A stretch of 64,000 bases of DNA, from positions 1 to 64,000 of the forward strand of contig CAKVMI010000004.1 in assembly GCA_934772525.1 (NCBI GenBank), read 5' to 3'. This document shows positions 31,101 through 40,800 of the stretch, piece after piece. The notes beneath the pieces were generated by a model that did no database searches, was not told the DNA's origin, and saw only the letters and a program-made list of their open reading frames with translations. The position numbers were made by a program, and so were the translations under genes. Every line of letters starts with the position of its first letter. Position 1 is the stretch's first letter. Source of the DNA: an uncultured Clostridia bacterium. Its GTDB lineage: Bacteria; Bacillota; Clostridia; Christensenellales; UBA1242.

Positions 31101-31945
31101 ACTAATGTATCCGCAAATGTACCATAATTGCCATTTTGTGCATTACTATGTGCTATGCTTCCATTTTTCCAATCTGAATACGCTTTTCGTAATTCTTCTT
31201 CGGTATAATACTTGTACGCTCCAGTTGTATATGGGTCTATAAAATCATAAAGAATTGGTATTCTTTCTCCACTTTCGGCGTATAATCTGTATTTATTTGC
31301 GTTGTAACTAGACGCTATAAATATTTGTCCGCCAAGAGTAGTACTGCTTGTACCATTGGCATTTAATGCGGAATTTATACTAGATAGAAACACAGAACTA
31401 AACGCAATACCAGCAATTATTAAAATTGGTAAAAATACCATCAAAAATACGCTCATTAAGGCTTTTTTGCCCGCACCCGCTGCACTATTTACAATCTTTC
31501 CGTCCTTATTACCGCCCGTGGCATTTTTGTATTCTGACTTGATTATTGCAAGGATTGCAAGGATTATTACTATCATAAGACCAAAAATAAATAGCATTAA
31601 GAAAATTCTAAGAATTGGTCCAGATAGTAGCAATCTAAACATTGGTAAATCAAAGGTGATTTCGTTAGAAAGGCTAATTCCTGCAATTTTGTAAACTAAA
31701 TATTGAATAAAATCTATAAACTGGAATATAAGTTTTGCAATAAAATATATCCACGCATTTACTATAGATAATATTTTGTCTATCAATGCACTGAAATTAG
31801 AAAATAGTCTTTCTAAAGAAACCGTTTTTACAACATCTCCAATAAAGTTATTTACTGCAAATTGATGACAGCCAAAGGCAAGTGTCGAGATCTCTCCGAC
31901 ACTCACCTTTAACATATTAATTAAATTAATTATCATCATTTGCAT
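25142..31945 (-). CDS. VirB6/TrbL-like T4SS membrane protein 2, 2267 aa, with C-terminal zinc ribbon
   Basis: It has the same plan as its neighbours: N-terminal helices (about 50-195), then SYNANKYRLYAESGERIPIL (about 210) and YFVMADFIDYA (about 307). A huge extracytoplasmic region (to about 1920) follows. It includes the shared blocks YGSVFIIC, PVVAKG and PTAIRS...IEFYRQDV (about 1842). Next come a helix bundle (about 1930-2130) and a charged tail ending in a zinc ribbon (CKWC...CPHC, about 2245-2265). The large middle (about 400-1750) has no recognised domain. The start is the first ATG at 31945; ATGs three and four codons in are also possible. It lies 17 nt after virB4. Confidence 0.7.
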   Translation of the reverse strand: MQMMIINLINMLKVSVGEISTLAFGCHQFAVNNFIGDVVKTVSLERLFSNFSALIDKILSIVNAWIYFIAKLIFQFIDFIQYLVYKIAGISLSNEITFDLPMFRLLLSGPILRIFLMLFIFGLMIVIILAILAIIKSEYKNATGGNKDGKIVNSAAGAGKKALMSVFLMVFLPILIIAGIAFSSVFLSSINSALNANGTSSTTLGGQIFIASSYNANKYRLYAESGERIPILYDFIDPYTTGAYKYYTEEELRKAYSDWKNGSIAHSNAQNGNYGTFADTLVYKNGLVLNKKNLFGEYENFVSTAEQYFVMADFIDYAVKNNIEFYIKDSMDKSIDWDRVSSTVKISGTSYDPETGTIKIDYKDSNNLTGFGNDSYTLVLAPSGFNASSPIVDSIKSISELVNIMLDDSKQINAEEKLFKLLERVEGSTNVVKWKTETVTQNGLSFPVYNLKKKFRNAQTGAVESRTTVEVAQKESGGKYYILSKNSKGEYNYTNQTIEYNNGVNGLDELEPIYVYGSWTEKLYNDMKVIYKDINIDNFINYGTWADSLGEYFTTGEILGDDVTNFSTTLIHPLGLIMSELFLGTTFEDTEGVLLTNYSFASKYSKDLIQSICFAVSGEIRYKQLVNEIDSFVNLFNGLFTPILEDLQKIEGFDMNGNGEYSVQTYVYRAYLCSVLLTKSGTDYLNTLAETIYQLTGVINNIASGKKNYLVSESGNSIYEIEYSVDKFGKLIPRIKQFNSVNQTGKYVYNEGGERVLACDQFGVISTDSVDAIYMPKSGVLSSNIATINDLGQYAIYLISSSGGGKYYTRTEALKISEKMLNSWDEAFKTHFTIYYDIRFDGNSIATKEGESGVYVVNSVGQVGTEYNETYKYIPKSRDAIACEIDGKQAIYTLIEVSNDYKYIQVEYDGVIYKPEYKDDGVTIDETKSYGGRFDDFFEVARARAYVYMPTNLDTSKEKTIVSLVEAVSPTEENLFTSLYSVSSVNSNDNEARFDGVVGNAIKVAMKQFYLYEGTTSLKGENKYSTFNNLSKDTQNIIKSIIENSDEDTVYYSYIKAYMDGSITLTTNSSTEKIIIGMDDILSADTITTSEASEIESNLDSLKETIFEMYFGDRIFKNIIKYKSAYKKITSYYKYRVIDAFISYQSAKIQSGFTVVVNGNSYNVEQALSTRNYLELMYGNYLLYDSLSEQLANEVEYNNLIKFNQMALNNSIILTVQTDVKEARELKQKLQKYHIMAMMHSDARVRKHLTFTDREFELIENACYVLTGERLTINYKTLADAITLQDPEKEKNYIELYQKIITSLEKFSSFGVLIENYKASSPNFYEVVDSDRTGAYEMMARYINIIKANETLSINISEDYTGIIDKDGTFGYLKQFLKDFGNLCFDLQTKTNFPSLSFDTEDYIDLFVDIKDINGQSVGSFASQILSAINSLLSDVDFGTNRFSIDKFVGFYVKDEKENVPYKDLTFADYTPKSQQDIYLLYNYFSALTSKYESIMQEASNAVGYLNKFVGNVYPIQKTSLVYSTFLVEYIDYFKHNVDISSSDFVKNYIYEDYYTEIDSSYNSNDDLSTGDMTNYFFQYLEAFESFNFSANGNYFNSLTNIQKKVCEDALSYYTDIYNKTTEENQEQYNKTKAYNNCLYDFIYNNKIAGECGNQDNGLDLSVTEEIKAIMDMFRVLNFIGLDFDINKQLKDYRIDALNYLTEFSEYAGETSASIQSRYLALMYLACIDIEDDATGTKVIKSDNNTKQTILKLAGIENRAEQDLVDLEYEINYDKSKSDEKYGSVFIICTYNSETEKYEPFVMASGEDEHNTPYSEYLSGADDGSVKYYPVVAKGVIDINGRPTAIRSVNGNIEFYRQDVYAFDITNITLEQINASQEHTSGEYSLGDRIITNFKNVFSFTAIKDTISDIISFFRGDVNVGTYYGVYETTTYHLENGYCNLNYTFNPRTGIAIAYLYEYSQLNIIILIVASIVLLKAMTSVLYGLISSMFELAIMFAISPAVMSLNNINDKAIGKWKSNFLKKFFVMYGFIITINSYFILLTLVQKMGNVMPTISQSSERILSQTFIFRYVDVGKILGVLASTTVLLVITTMLKSLSDTFSKELLGFGDALGDGGKVKGAIKNQIQEAKYFNSGQQFKDMAADAVDSSLAMLPGVEGTKTVRDLVDAGKKQRNKRKADKLYSDMRANGISPAAAEQARKVYMDALNARVEESSNRANAELQSQRERIKNWQSTETKGKEKTCKWCHGKYEDPKGNVTNCPHCGRKVK

Positions 31946-31962
31946 AACTTATCTCAACCTAC

Positions 31963-34749
31963 CTAACCGATTGGTTCTTCTAATGGTACTTGTCCATTTT
32001 GTTTGGTATTAGCGGTTACACTTTGTTTTGCTTCTTCTGCCGCTTTTTCTTCTAGTTGTCTATAATATGCTTTAACATCTGGTTTTTCAAAGGTATTAAT
32101 TACTAGTTCAGATAACGAAATATCACAAGTGGTACGGCTATATGGTCCTGTAATTAGGAACGCTCTACCACGAGGAGCAGATACGATACTTTCTTGCTCT
32201 GCTTCATTAATTCGACCAGCCTTTTCATAAAGTTCAACCAAGTCGTTCATATCATGTGGTGCAAGCGAGAAGATAAATGAGTATTGCGATGCGTTAATAA
32301 TAGCAGTAGATTTACGAGCAATAGCAGGTGTACCTACGAAGTCTTTTAAGTTCTGGGTAATAATTATCTGCATTCCCTCGTACTTTCTTATACGTTTTGC
32401 TAGGTTGTACATGAAGTCCAACGCAACATCTTTTTTAGGGTCGATGAATACGTGCGCTTCATCGATAGCAACAACGACTTTTCTCTTGGTATTGTACTTC
32501 GTATTATAGTCCTTATTTTTAATAATTTCGTTATCTAGCCAACGAAGTACCAAAAGCATTTGTGCGTTCGCAATATCACCGTTTTTGTTTGCAAGCAAGG
32601 ACTGGAAGTTAAAGTCTACAAAGTTTTCATCTGTAGTAATTGTAGAATATCCATTCCACAACTGACTGTTACGACCACCTTCAACAAACTTATTTAAGTA
32701 TGTTAAGATAACTCGTAAGTTTTGTCGGTAGAACTCATCTCTTGCAGTATTGTATCTTCTGTTAACAGTATTATATACATCTTGGAATATTGGGAATGCG
32801 TTTGGTGGAAGTGCTTGAATATCGGTATTTGCAGTGATGTTAAATTGTTGATATGTATCCTTTACACATTCGTTCAAAATTTCAAGCGCATCCATAGTAA
32901 TACCATCAAGGATGATTTTAAAGAATTGTTCCAAGAACTGCAAGTGTGTTGCAAGTGCAGTGTTTTGACCTTCTTCACCTTCATCTTCTAGTGTTGTAAA
33001 TACTTGGAATGGGTTAAGTCTACCCTGTTTTGCACTACCTACGTCGATAAATTTACCGCCTAGGTTATGAACTAGGTTATCATATTCTTTTTCTGGGTCT
33101 AGTACGTAAATTTTACTGTTATCTGACGCTAAGTGCGACAAAATACCCTTAGTTGCGTAAGATTTACCAGAACCAGATTTACCAATAATAACCATATTAC
33201 TGTTAATTCTCTCGCTATCTCTTTTAAAGAAGTCCAAGAATAGTGGTTCGGAGTTGTATCCAAGGAAGAATCCCTTTTCATCTTGAACGGCATCTGAAAT
33301 AAATGGGAAAATGGCAGCGAGTGAAGATGAGTTAATACCACGGTCATACTGGGTTAAACCTATTCTTGCACTAATGTTACTTGCAATATAACCATCTATT
33401 TGAGTACAGAACAAATCTGAAAATCTGAAACCACCACGACGAAGCATAGTTTTTACATTCTTCTTAACTTCCATTTTGCTAGAAATATAAATACTTGTAT
33501 CAAAGAATGCTTCGTTACCATTTTTTAATGAAACCAAAAGTTCGTTAAGTGTTTCAATATGAGTTTGAAGTTGAAGCATAACGGAATTTTTATGACCTTC
33601 CATATACTTCGCTTCAAGTTCCATGATAGCATTATCGATTCGGTGTTCGGCTTGGTCTATATCTACTGGCTTAAACTTTACAATTACCCTACTACCTGGG
33701 ATATTAAAGAAATAGTTACCCCAAGCGTTACGAGCAGCAAGTGGATAGTCAGTTACCGCAACTACAGTACTTTCTATGCCGTCTATGGTAAAACCTCTTG
33801 AACTAAACGATACCTTATCTGGGGTTGCCCAGTTTAAATATTCTTCTGGTTGCATCTTATCCAAATCTCTTTCATCAAAAGTATCGGTATAAGTACTCTT
33901 TAAAAATACTGCAAGTTCCTTTTTGTTTAAAATTTTACATTGCAGCGATCCGTTCGTACCGCCTTCCATAGTACTTGCAACCAAGTTTGCTGTACTCTTT
34001 AAAGTTTCTTTACCCTTACCATAAATTACAAAGTAATAGTGTTCCTTCATAATTGTATTAGGAGTGCCTACGTTACAATTTTCTAGTCCTACCATTCTAC
34101 TTTCAATAATATCTAGTCGTGGGTCAAGTTCTTCTTCTTTAATACTTCCACGTTCGCACGAAGCAATCAAATCTTCAACCTTTTTCTTCTCATTCTTTAA
34201 AAATGAGTCCAAAACTAAAGGTTTTTCCGTTTTAATAATAGAAACGATTTGGTCACTAGCAATGGTTTTTAATGCGTTATCTACCGCATTTATAAATTGG
34301 TTTTGACGTTGTTCACTAAGCATGTAGAACTGAACGGGTCTAATTTCTACAACCGCACCATAATAACTTCCGTTGTAGTCTATAAGACTAATGTCGTCCG
34401 ATTCACTTCCGCCATCGTGCATCTTAAAATCTACAAGACCAGTGTATGGAGTTATTAGTTTTACATTCTTTGTGATTTTCTTCTCTCCTTTAGAGAAGTT
34501 TTTGTTCGCAAATATGAATCTAAAGAAGTGCCCGATTGATTGATACAACCTATCTTCTCCGAGTTTCATAAATAGCGAGATTGACAAAATTGCAAATGCA
34601 CCGCCTAAGTAGAACCTAATTTGGACACCACTTAAAAAAGCTAACGCAACTACAATTAAGCAACAAAATGCTACCAAAATATCCGTCAAAGAAAAGTTCT
34701 TAAAAAACTGAATCTTGACCTTAGTTTTTCTTGGTATTAACCTTGCCAT
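31963..34749 (-). CDS. VirB4-family T4SS ATPase with VirB3-like N-terminal membrane hairpin, 928 aa
   Basis: Two membrane helices near the N-terminus (about 22-65) resemble a fused VirB3/PrgI-like module. The VirB4/TraC ATPase body follows: Walker A GKSGSGKSY at about 522-530, Walker B VVVAIDEAHVF at about 756-766, and the RKYEGMQIIITQN segment typical of VirB4 (sensor region). The C-terminus ends in a Glu/Gln-rich tail. VirB4 powers T4SS assembly and substrate transfer at the inner membrane. SD AAGGAGA before ATG; 17 nt to the next gene. This is the clearest marker that the locus is a T4SS. Confidence 0.92.
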   Translation of the reverse strand: MARLIPRKTKVKIQFFKNFSLTDILVAFCCLIVVALAFLSGVQIRFYLGGAFAILSISLFMKLGEDRLYQSIGHFFRFIFANKNFSKGEKKITKNVKLITPYTGLVDFKMHDGGSESDDISLIDYNGSYYGAVVEIRPVQFYMLSEQRQNQFINAVDNALKTIASDQIVSIIKTEKPLVLDSFLKNEKKKVEDLIASCERGSIKEEELDPRLDIIESRMVGLENCNVGTPNTIMKEHYYFVIYGKGKETLKSTANLVASTMEGGTNGSLQCKILNKKELAVFLKSTYTDTFDERDLDKMQPEEYLNWATPDKVSFSSRGFTIDGIESTVVAVTDYPLAARNAWGNYFFNIPGSRVIVKFKPVDIDQAEHRIDNAIMELEAKYMEGHKNSVMLQLQTHIETLNELLVSLKNGNEAFFDTSIYISSKMEVKKNVKTMLRRGGFRFSDLFCTQIDGYIASNISARIGLTQYDRGINSSSLAAIFPFISDAVQDEKGFFLGYNSEPLFLDFFKRDSERINSNMVIIGKSGSGKSYATKGILSHLASDNSKIYVLDPEKEYDNLVHNLGGKFIDVGSAKQGRLNPFQVFTTLEDEGEEGQNTALATHLQFLEQFFKIILDGITMDALEILNECVKDTYQQFNITANTDIQALPPNAFPIFQDVYNTVNRRYNTARDEFYRQNLRVILTYLNKFVEGGRNSQLWNGYSTITTDENFVDFNFQSLLANKNGDIANAQMLLVLRWLDNEIIKNKDYNTKYNTKRKVVVAIDEAHVFIDPKKDVALDFMYNLAKRIRKYEGMQIIITQNLKDFVGTPAIARKSTAIINASQYSFIFSLAPHDMNDLVELYEKAGRINEAEQESIVSAPRGRAFLITGPYSRTTCDISLSELVINTFEKPDVKAYYRQLEEKAAEEAKQSVTANTKQNGQVPLEEPIG

Positions 34750-34816
34750 TAATATTTCTCCTTAAAGTAATTTTTTGCGTTCTAAGTCGCCACTTGTATA
34801 TCTAGTAATTCACTCC

Positions 34817-34843
34817 CCACCTTAAAGGAAATCTTTAAGGTGG
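34817..34843 (-). other. Intra-operon hairpin without T-run
   Basis: Perfect 11-bp stem CCACCTTAAAG (34817-34827) / CTTTAAGGTGG (34833-34843) with a 5-nt loop, in the 116-bp gap between the 2389-aa gene and virB4. No T-run follows on minus, so it is more likely an mRNA processing or stability element than a terminator. Confidence 0.6.
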
Positions 34844-34865
34844 TTTGTAAATTGATTAGGTTTTA

Positions 34866-37800
34866 TTATGGGTTATTGTTATTGTTGTTTCCACCGTTTT
34901 TTCTGCGTTCTCTTTCTTCTATAACTGCCTTTCTAGACATTTCTGACCTTCTTTCTCCATTTTTGAACTGACTTTCATCAAGTCGTCTACTTCTTTCGTT
35001 TCTTGCGTCAAATACTTGTCTACGTTCAGCCATTTTTCGTTTTTCATGCTGAACTGGAGCACTATTGTTATAAGCATCTACAACGGTATCTTTTACAATA
35101 TTAGCACCTTCAACTACTGCATCCTTAACATCATTTGCGGTGTTTGCAACCTTTCTAACAAACCTTCTTCCGCTTTGGACAGGTTTAGAATTAGATACCT
35201 TATTTAGTACAAACTTCGTACCCTTTTCAATACCTTCTCCTGCACCTTGTAACTTAGATATTGTGCCAACTTGGAATCTAATTGCATTTCTTTGAACGGA
35301 ATTTTTGAACCTTCTTACTCCAGAGAATAGACCTGGTTTTATTTCCTTTTCTTCCAAATCCATTTCCTTATTAATAAGGTCACGTTTCTTATCTTCTAGT
35401 GTTTTCCTTTGTTTCTTTGGTTTTGGTCCAGAACCTGATCCGCCTGACCCTACGCCACTTCCGCCTGAACCGCCACCTGCACCTACACTATTTAGTGCAT
35501 TAGCAACTTTATCAGCATCAGCCTTCTTTTGTAGGCTCTCGGTATGTTTATCAATAACTTGTGCATGTTTTTCTAGTTCTGACGCTACTCTTTGTGCATT
35601 TGCCTTAGTTTGATTTATGTCACTTATCAAGATACCAGTCTTCTCAGCATCGGCTTTCTTGTTTATTTGTTCCCCTAGTTTATCTAGATCAGATATCTTA
35701 GCATTATCATTTTGACGAGCTTTTTCTTGTTCATTAATCTGTTTATATTTATCTCTTTCGGCTCTGTCGGCATTTAGTTTATTGGTTAGATTCTTTTGAT
35801 CTTCAATAGCGTCATCGTGGCGTTGTTTCTTATCTGTAAGAGCTTGTTTTCTTGCTTCGATCTCCTGTTTCTTCTTCTCGGCTGTTTCTAACAAGCGTTT
35901 TTCATTCTCGATTTGTTGTAGTATGTCTTTAGTTGGTTTATTATTTGCGTATAAAGCTTCCAACTTCTTATTTTGGTTATCTATTTCGGTTTGAGCATTC
36001 GTTAACTGACCATCCATACTAGATAGTTCGGTCTTTTCGGCGTCAGATAGAGCATTTTGCTGTTCACGAGCTTTAGCACCCTTGATACGCATTTTGTCTT
36101 CTCGTACGTTGTCGACTGCCTCTCTATACATCTTGTTAGAGTGTGAAACCGTCATAATCTTATCTTTATCATCGGTAGATACAGCATCGGTTGCTTGTTT
36201 TACCTTATTAGCCATTGCTGCTTGGTAAGCTTGGAATTCAGTTGTAGCATCATAATTGCGTTTTTGAATTTCTTTAGCCTGGCTAAGCAACTCTTCACGT
36301 TGTTGTCTCTTCTCTTCGTATGCTCTATTTCTATTACTTAAGTTACCGATTTCAGAATTTAAGCGGGTCTTCTCATCTTCGTCACTTGAAAAAATCCATT
36401 CAGCAGTTTTATTTTTAAGGTCTTCTTGAACTTTTTGATGATCGGCCTTATCTTGCTTTGAATATACAGAATTTGCTTTCTTACGCAATTTCTCCTCTTC
36501 TCTACCAGCTTCCGCCATAATCGTGCCTAGTTCATTTATATGACTATCCATTTCTGCAATACTCATATTGTTGTCAACCAAACTATCGTAGTAATTTAAG
36601 TTCATACCTTCATCATCACTTCTTCCGCCACCATATCCATACATTACAGTGCCCGAACCGTGGTTTCTTCCAAGTCCCGAACTATCATCTCCGCCAGCAA
36701 ACCCAAATCCGCCAGAACCATTCATTACGCTAGCATGTCCAGAAGATGCTGGTCTTTCTTCTTCGTTTGATGGAGCCCCAGTATCTGGAAGTGGAACACC
36801 TCCACCGCTAGAACTTCTTCTACTTGGTGTAGCTGTAGCACTCATATAGTATGTAGGTGAAGGCATACCACCAGTTAATGCGGATGCAAGAGATGAAATA
36901 CTTTCAGATGATAAAGTATTAATTGCTGTAGCACGGTCACTCGATGATGATTCTTCACTACCAACCAAATCATCAGCGGTATAACCGGAGCCACCATCAC
37001 GAGCTCTCAGTGCATCAATTCCTTTTTTTGCAAGTCCCACCCCAGCAGATAGACCTTTACCAGCAAGTTTTGCGGAACCATTAATCATTTTACCTGGTAA
37101 ACTGCTGTTGTATTCATCCTTCAATCCTTGAACATTCTTTAACGCCTTACCGCCGTCATCAACGACATCACCGCTACCTATGTAATCTCCAAGAATATCT
37201 TTTCCTTTTGTAACAAGTGTGGTTAATACAAGGAAAAATAGTATAAATATAATCTTATTCAAAAAGTTTGCTATTGCAACTCCAGACGCATCATCCATTC
37301 CAATTAAACTCGGAAGATTTAAAGATAATTTAGAAATAAAGCTTCCAAAACCACTCATAGAGTTTCCTACCATACCTATATTTGAACCAATGTTTCCAAA
37401 CCATGAAGTGAATGTTGAAGGTAATTCTGTCCAACTAATGAGCCCTGTAGTCAGCGAATCTATTGAAGGAATTAGTGCATAATATAAATTTAACATAATA
37501 AGCGCCGTGTACGCAGACATTACCTTTTTAATAACTGTTTTACTCCAATCTCCAAACTTGTCTGATGTCATAACACCAACGGCAAGTACTCCTGGAAGTA
37601 TTACAAACTGAATAGCAATTTCATAAATTCTTGCAATTAAGCCCCAAACCATCTTCCAAAGCATATTAAATATAATACCTGTAGAGAAACATAGTATTAA
37701 TGGGTTAATTGATTTCATATCAAATAAATACGAAATTCCGATACCTGTTTGTTCATTAAAGTTGTAATTTAGTACAAATGCACCACCTTCTAAGTGATAA

Positions 37801-40800
37801 GCTGTGGTAATTCTATAAGAATTTGCAACACCAAGTTTTAGTCTTATTGCAACAGAAACTCCATCACCACTTAGTATTCTTGAAAAATCCATATGGAATG
37901 CCAAGTCAAAAATTAAGTTAGTGAAAATATTTCCAAAATGTCCATACTCAAAGTAAATATATCTATCACCTTTTGTGTTTAATTCTTTCAAGTTAGATGC
38001 TGAATAATAGTCGGTATCTAAATTGGTTTCAGACAACGCTTTAATTGCCAAATCTTTGATAGCGTCATTACTTAATGCAAGTTTATTACTACAATAAACT
38101 GCCTTATTTTGTTGAGTAATTAGGTTTTTAGCATAACCATCGGTATTTGCAAATGACACACCTACATTGCCAATGGCAAAATCGGTAACCATCTTATTCT
38201 TACCTTTCGTTTCTTCAATATTGTATAATGTAGAACTAAAATCAATATTTAAAGTAATTATTTCCTTTTGGTAAGCGTCATTTTCATAATCTGCTAACTC
38301 ATTTTGGCTAATGAATGCATTTGTAGGTCTTTCGTTATTCAATTTGTAATACAAATTTAAGTTAATGCTTATTGTTCCGTTGTTAACTTCAGCCGTTGTT
38401 CCGTCTGCCAATTTGTAACTAGCCGTTGTAAATCCGTTACTCGTATAATAGTCAACTGAATTGCTGTCCGAATTGTATCTTAAATATGCACTTGGAAGTT
38501 CTTGAATAGCTGAACCAAACGCAATTAAAATATCTTGTCCGTAATAATAATTAGCAACTATTCCAAACAATTTTTGGCTAATTTCTTTTCTTAATTTAAA
38601 GAACTTTTCCGTCCTTGTATCAACCAATGCTTCTTTGATATTGTTAGAAATAACTAACGCACTTTCACTATTATTGATAATTTTAAATTCGCTATATCTT
38701 GCATCTTTTAGTGCATTGACGTATTCTTCTTGATTTAAATAAACTGTTTGTACAATAGGGTCGTCCCCTTCTGTTAAAGGTTCACCTGTAAATGTTGCAG
38801 ATGCAACAAAATTATTGTATACAACATATGCAATTTTTGTGCTTAAATTATCGGAATTAAAATCGGCATTTGTAATTGGTTTTAAATTACCATTCTCATC
38901 TTCAACGTAAAAACTGAATAGTTTTGAGTTATAATCAACTGGAGTTTCAGTTTCTTTTCGGTAAGTTATTAAACCTTCATCTACAATTTTCTTTAATTGT
39001 CCAACTTGTAAAATTTCATAAACATTATATTTTAATGATTTAATTTCGTCTGATGTCAAACTTCCATACTTTGTAGGGTTTAATTTCCCAAAACCACTTC
39101 CCTTTATAAAGTTTGCCATATCTTCAGATGAAATACTATTAATCTTATCTATAGTTTTGGTTAATAGATTTCCCATTGCGGATGAATCAAAATATTTAAC
39201 TCCGCTGGTATAATAAACTTCACCGTTCTTAATATATAAATTAATTATATTTTTTCTATATACATTAATGCTGTTATTGTTAACCTTGGTAACATAACCA
39301 TCGGTTGTCACACCTTCAGATAAAATTTCACCATTAGATACTGTGGTTACCGCATTATATTGGTAATATGTACCAGCAGTTTCAAACTTGCTTCCGTTTT
39401 GAGATAAACCTACTGCTTTTACCCCTACAAGGAACCAATAATCGGAGCCGTCTATAACAACTTTTATAAGTTTACCTTTATACTGAATAAGTAATAATGA
39501 ATTAATATCTATAACCTTACTACTTTGACTACCAACTTTATTTGCAATAAGGTTTTTAACATCATCAACATTTGTGCCAACTGTTTGATCTGCCATTATA
39601 CTATAATTGTACGCCAAACCCTTATCAACAGCGTAATACAAGTAAACATCTTCAGTGGAGAACGTGTCAAATGTTGCATTCTTTGGGTCATCATTTCTAG
39701 TTTTGGTAGATAGTGGCATTTCTGCTCCACTTGCATCATAAAAAGTTAAGCCATCTGGTGTAATTCTATAATATGCTATGCTTGTATTTATGAATATCTT
39801 TGAAGCAACTGCTTTATCTAGCAATCGTCCTTCTACTGCACCATCATAAACCATTAGGTTAGAAAAGATATTTTTAACACCCAGTCTTGACTTTTCATCT
39901 GTCGCTTTTGAATAAAAACCTGTCAAATAAGAACTGCTTTGACCCATACCAACTGTAACTGGTTCACCATTTTCAAATGATACCACTGGAGTAAATGACG
40001 AGTCAATTACTACATTACCATCGTTATCAGTTGCAATAACATTCGAAACACTAGTTCTAACACCAGAAGCTTTTTCTAGTGATGTAATAGGCTCACCATT
40101 TTCATCAATCATTTGTTCTCTTATGCCGGTTGGATATTGAACCGAATAAGATACACTTTTTGCAAAAATACCTCTTGCAACTATTGGACCAGCATAATCT
40201 TTACTTAAAAAGTCTGAGTGGAAATTAGTGGTTTTTTGTGTTACTGGTAAAAATTTGCCTTCGTTATACTTATCTGCTATACAAATAATGTACGTAGAAC
40301 CATATTTTTCACCTAAAGTATCATCTTCTGACCAGTACAACCTATTGATTCCATTATAATATGACACATAAAAACTATCACTTGATAACTTTCTAACTTC
40401 TTGATTTTCATTGCTTGCTAAATAGTATTTATCATTCTTTTTTATAACGGTTGCACCGTCACTACCAGGTTCTACACTTAGAATATATTCCGTTGTTCCA
40501 CTAGATTCATTTCTATAGGTGTATACCCCACTTTCTGCACTATAACTATTAATTTGTTTTGTATCATCAATAATTACATCATCACCAGTTTTGGTCATCG
40601 GTGTCCAATTTATATTTTTGTTATTGGCATTTACAAAATAGAATTGTGTGTTATGTTCTATTGCGTAATCGATTAAATCTGCCATAACATAATATTCAAG
40701 TTCATAAGTGGTAAAGTTTTCATATTTACTGTATTTTTCGCTATTTGTGAATATAGAAACTTCAACTTCTAAATCAGATGGGAATTGTTGTGTTCCATAA

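Noticed and set aside
22104..31945. The 1006-aa and 2267-aa genes as one gene split by a frameshift
   Set aside because: Each has its own full plan (N-terminal helices, shared blocks, C-terminal bundle) and the downstream one has its own SD, so they are tandem paralogues.
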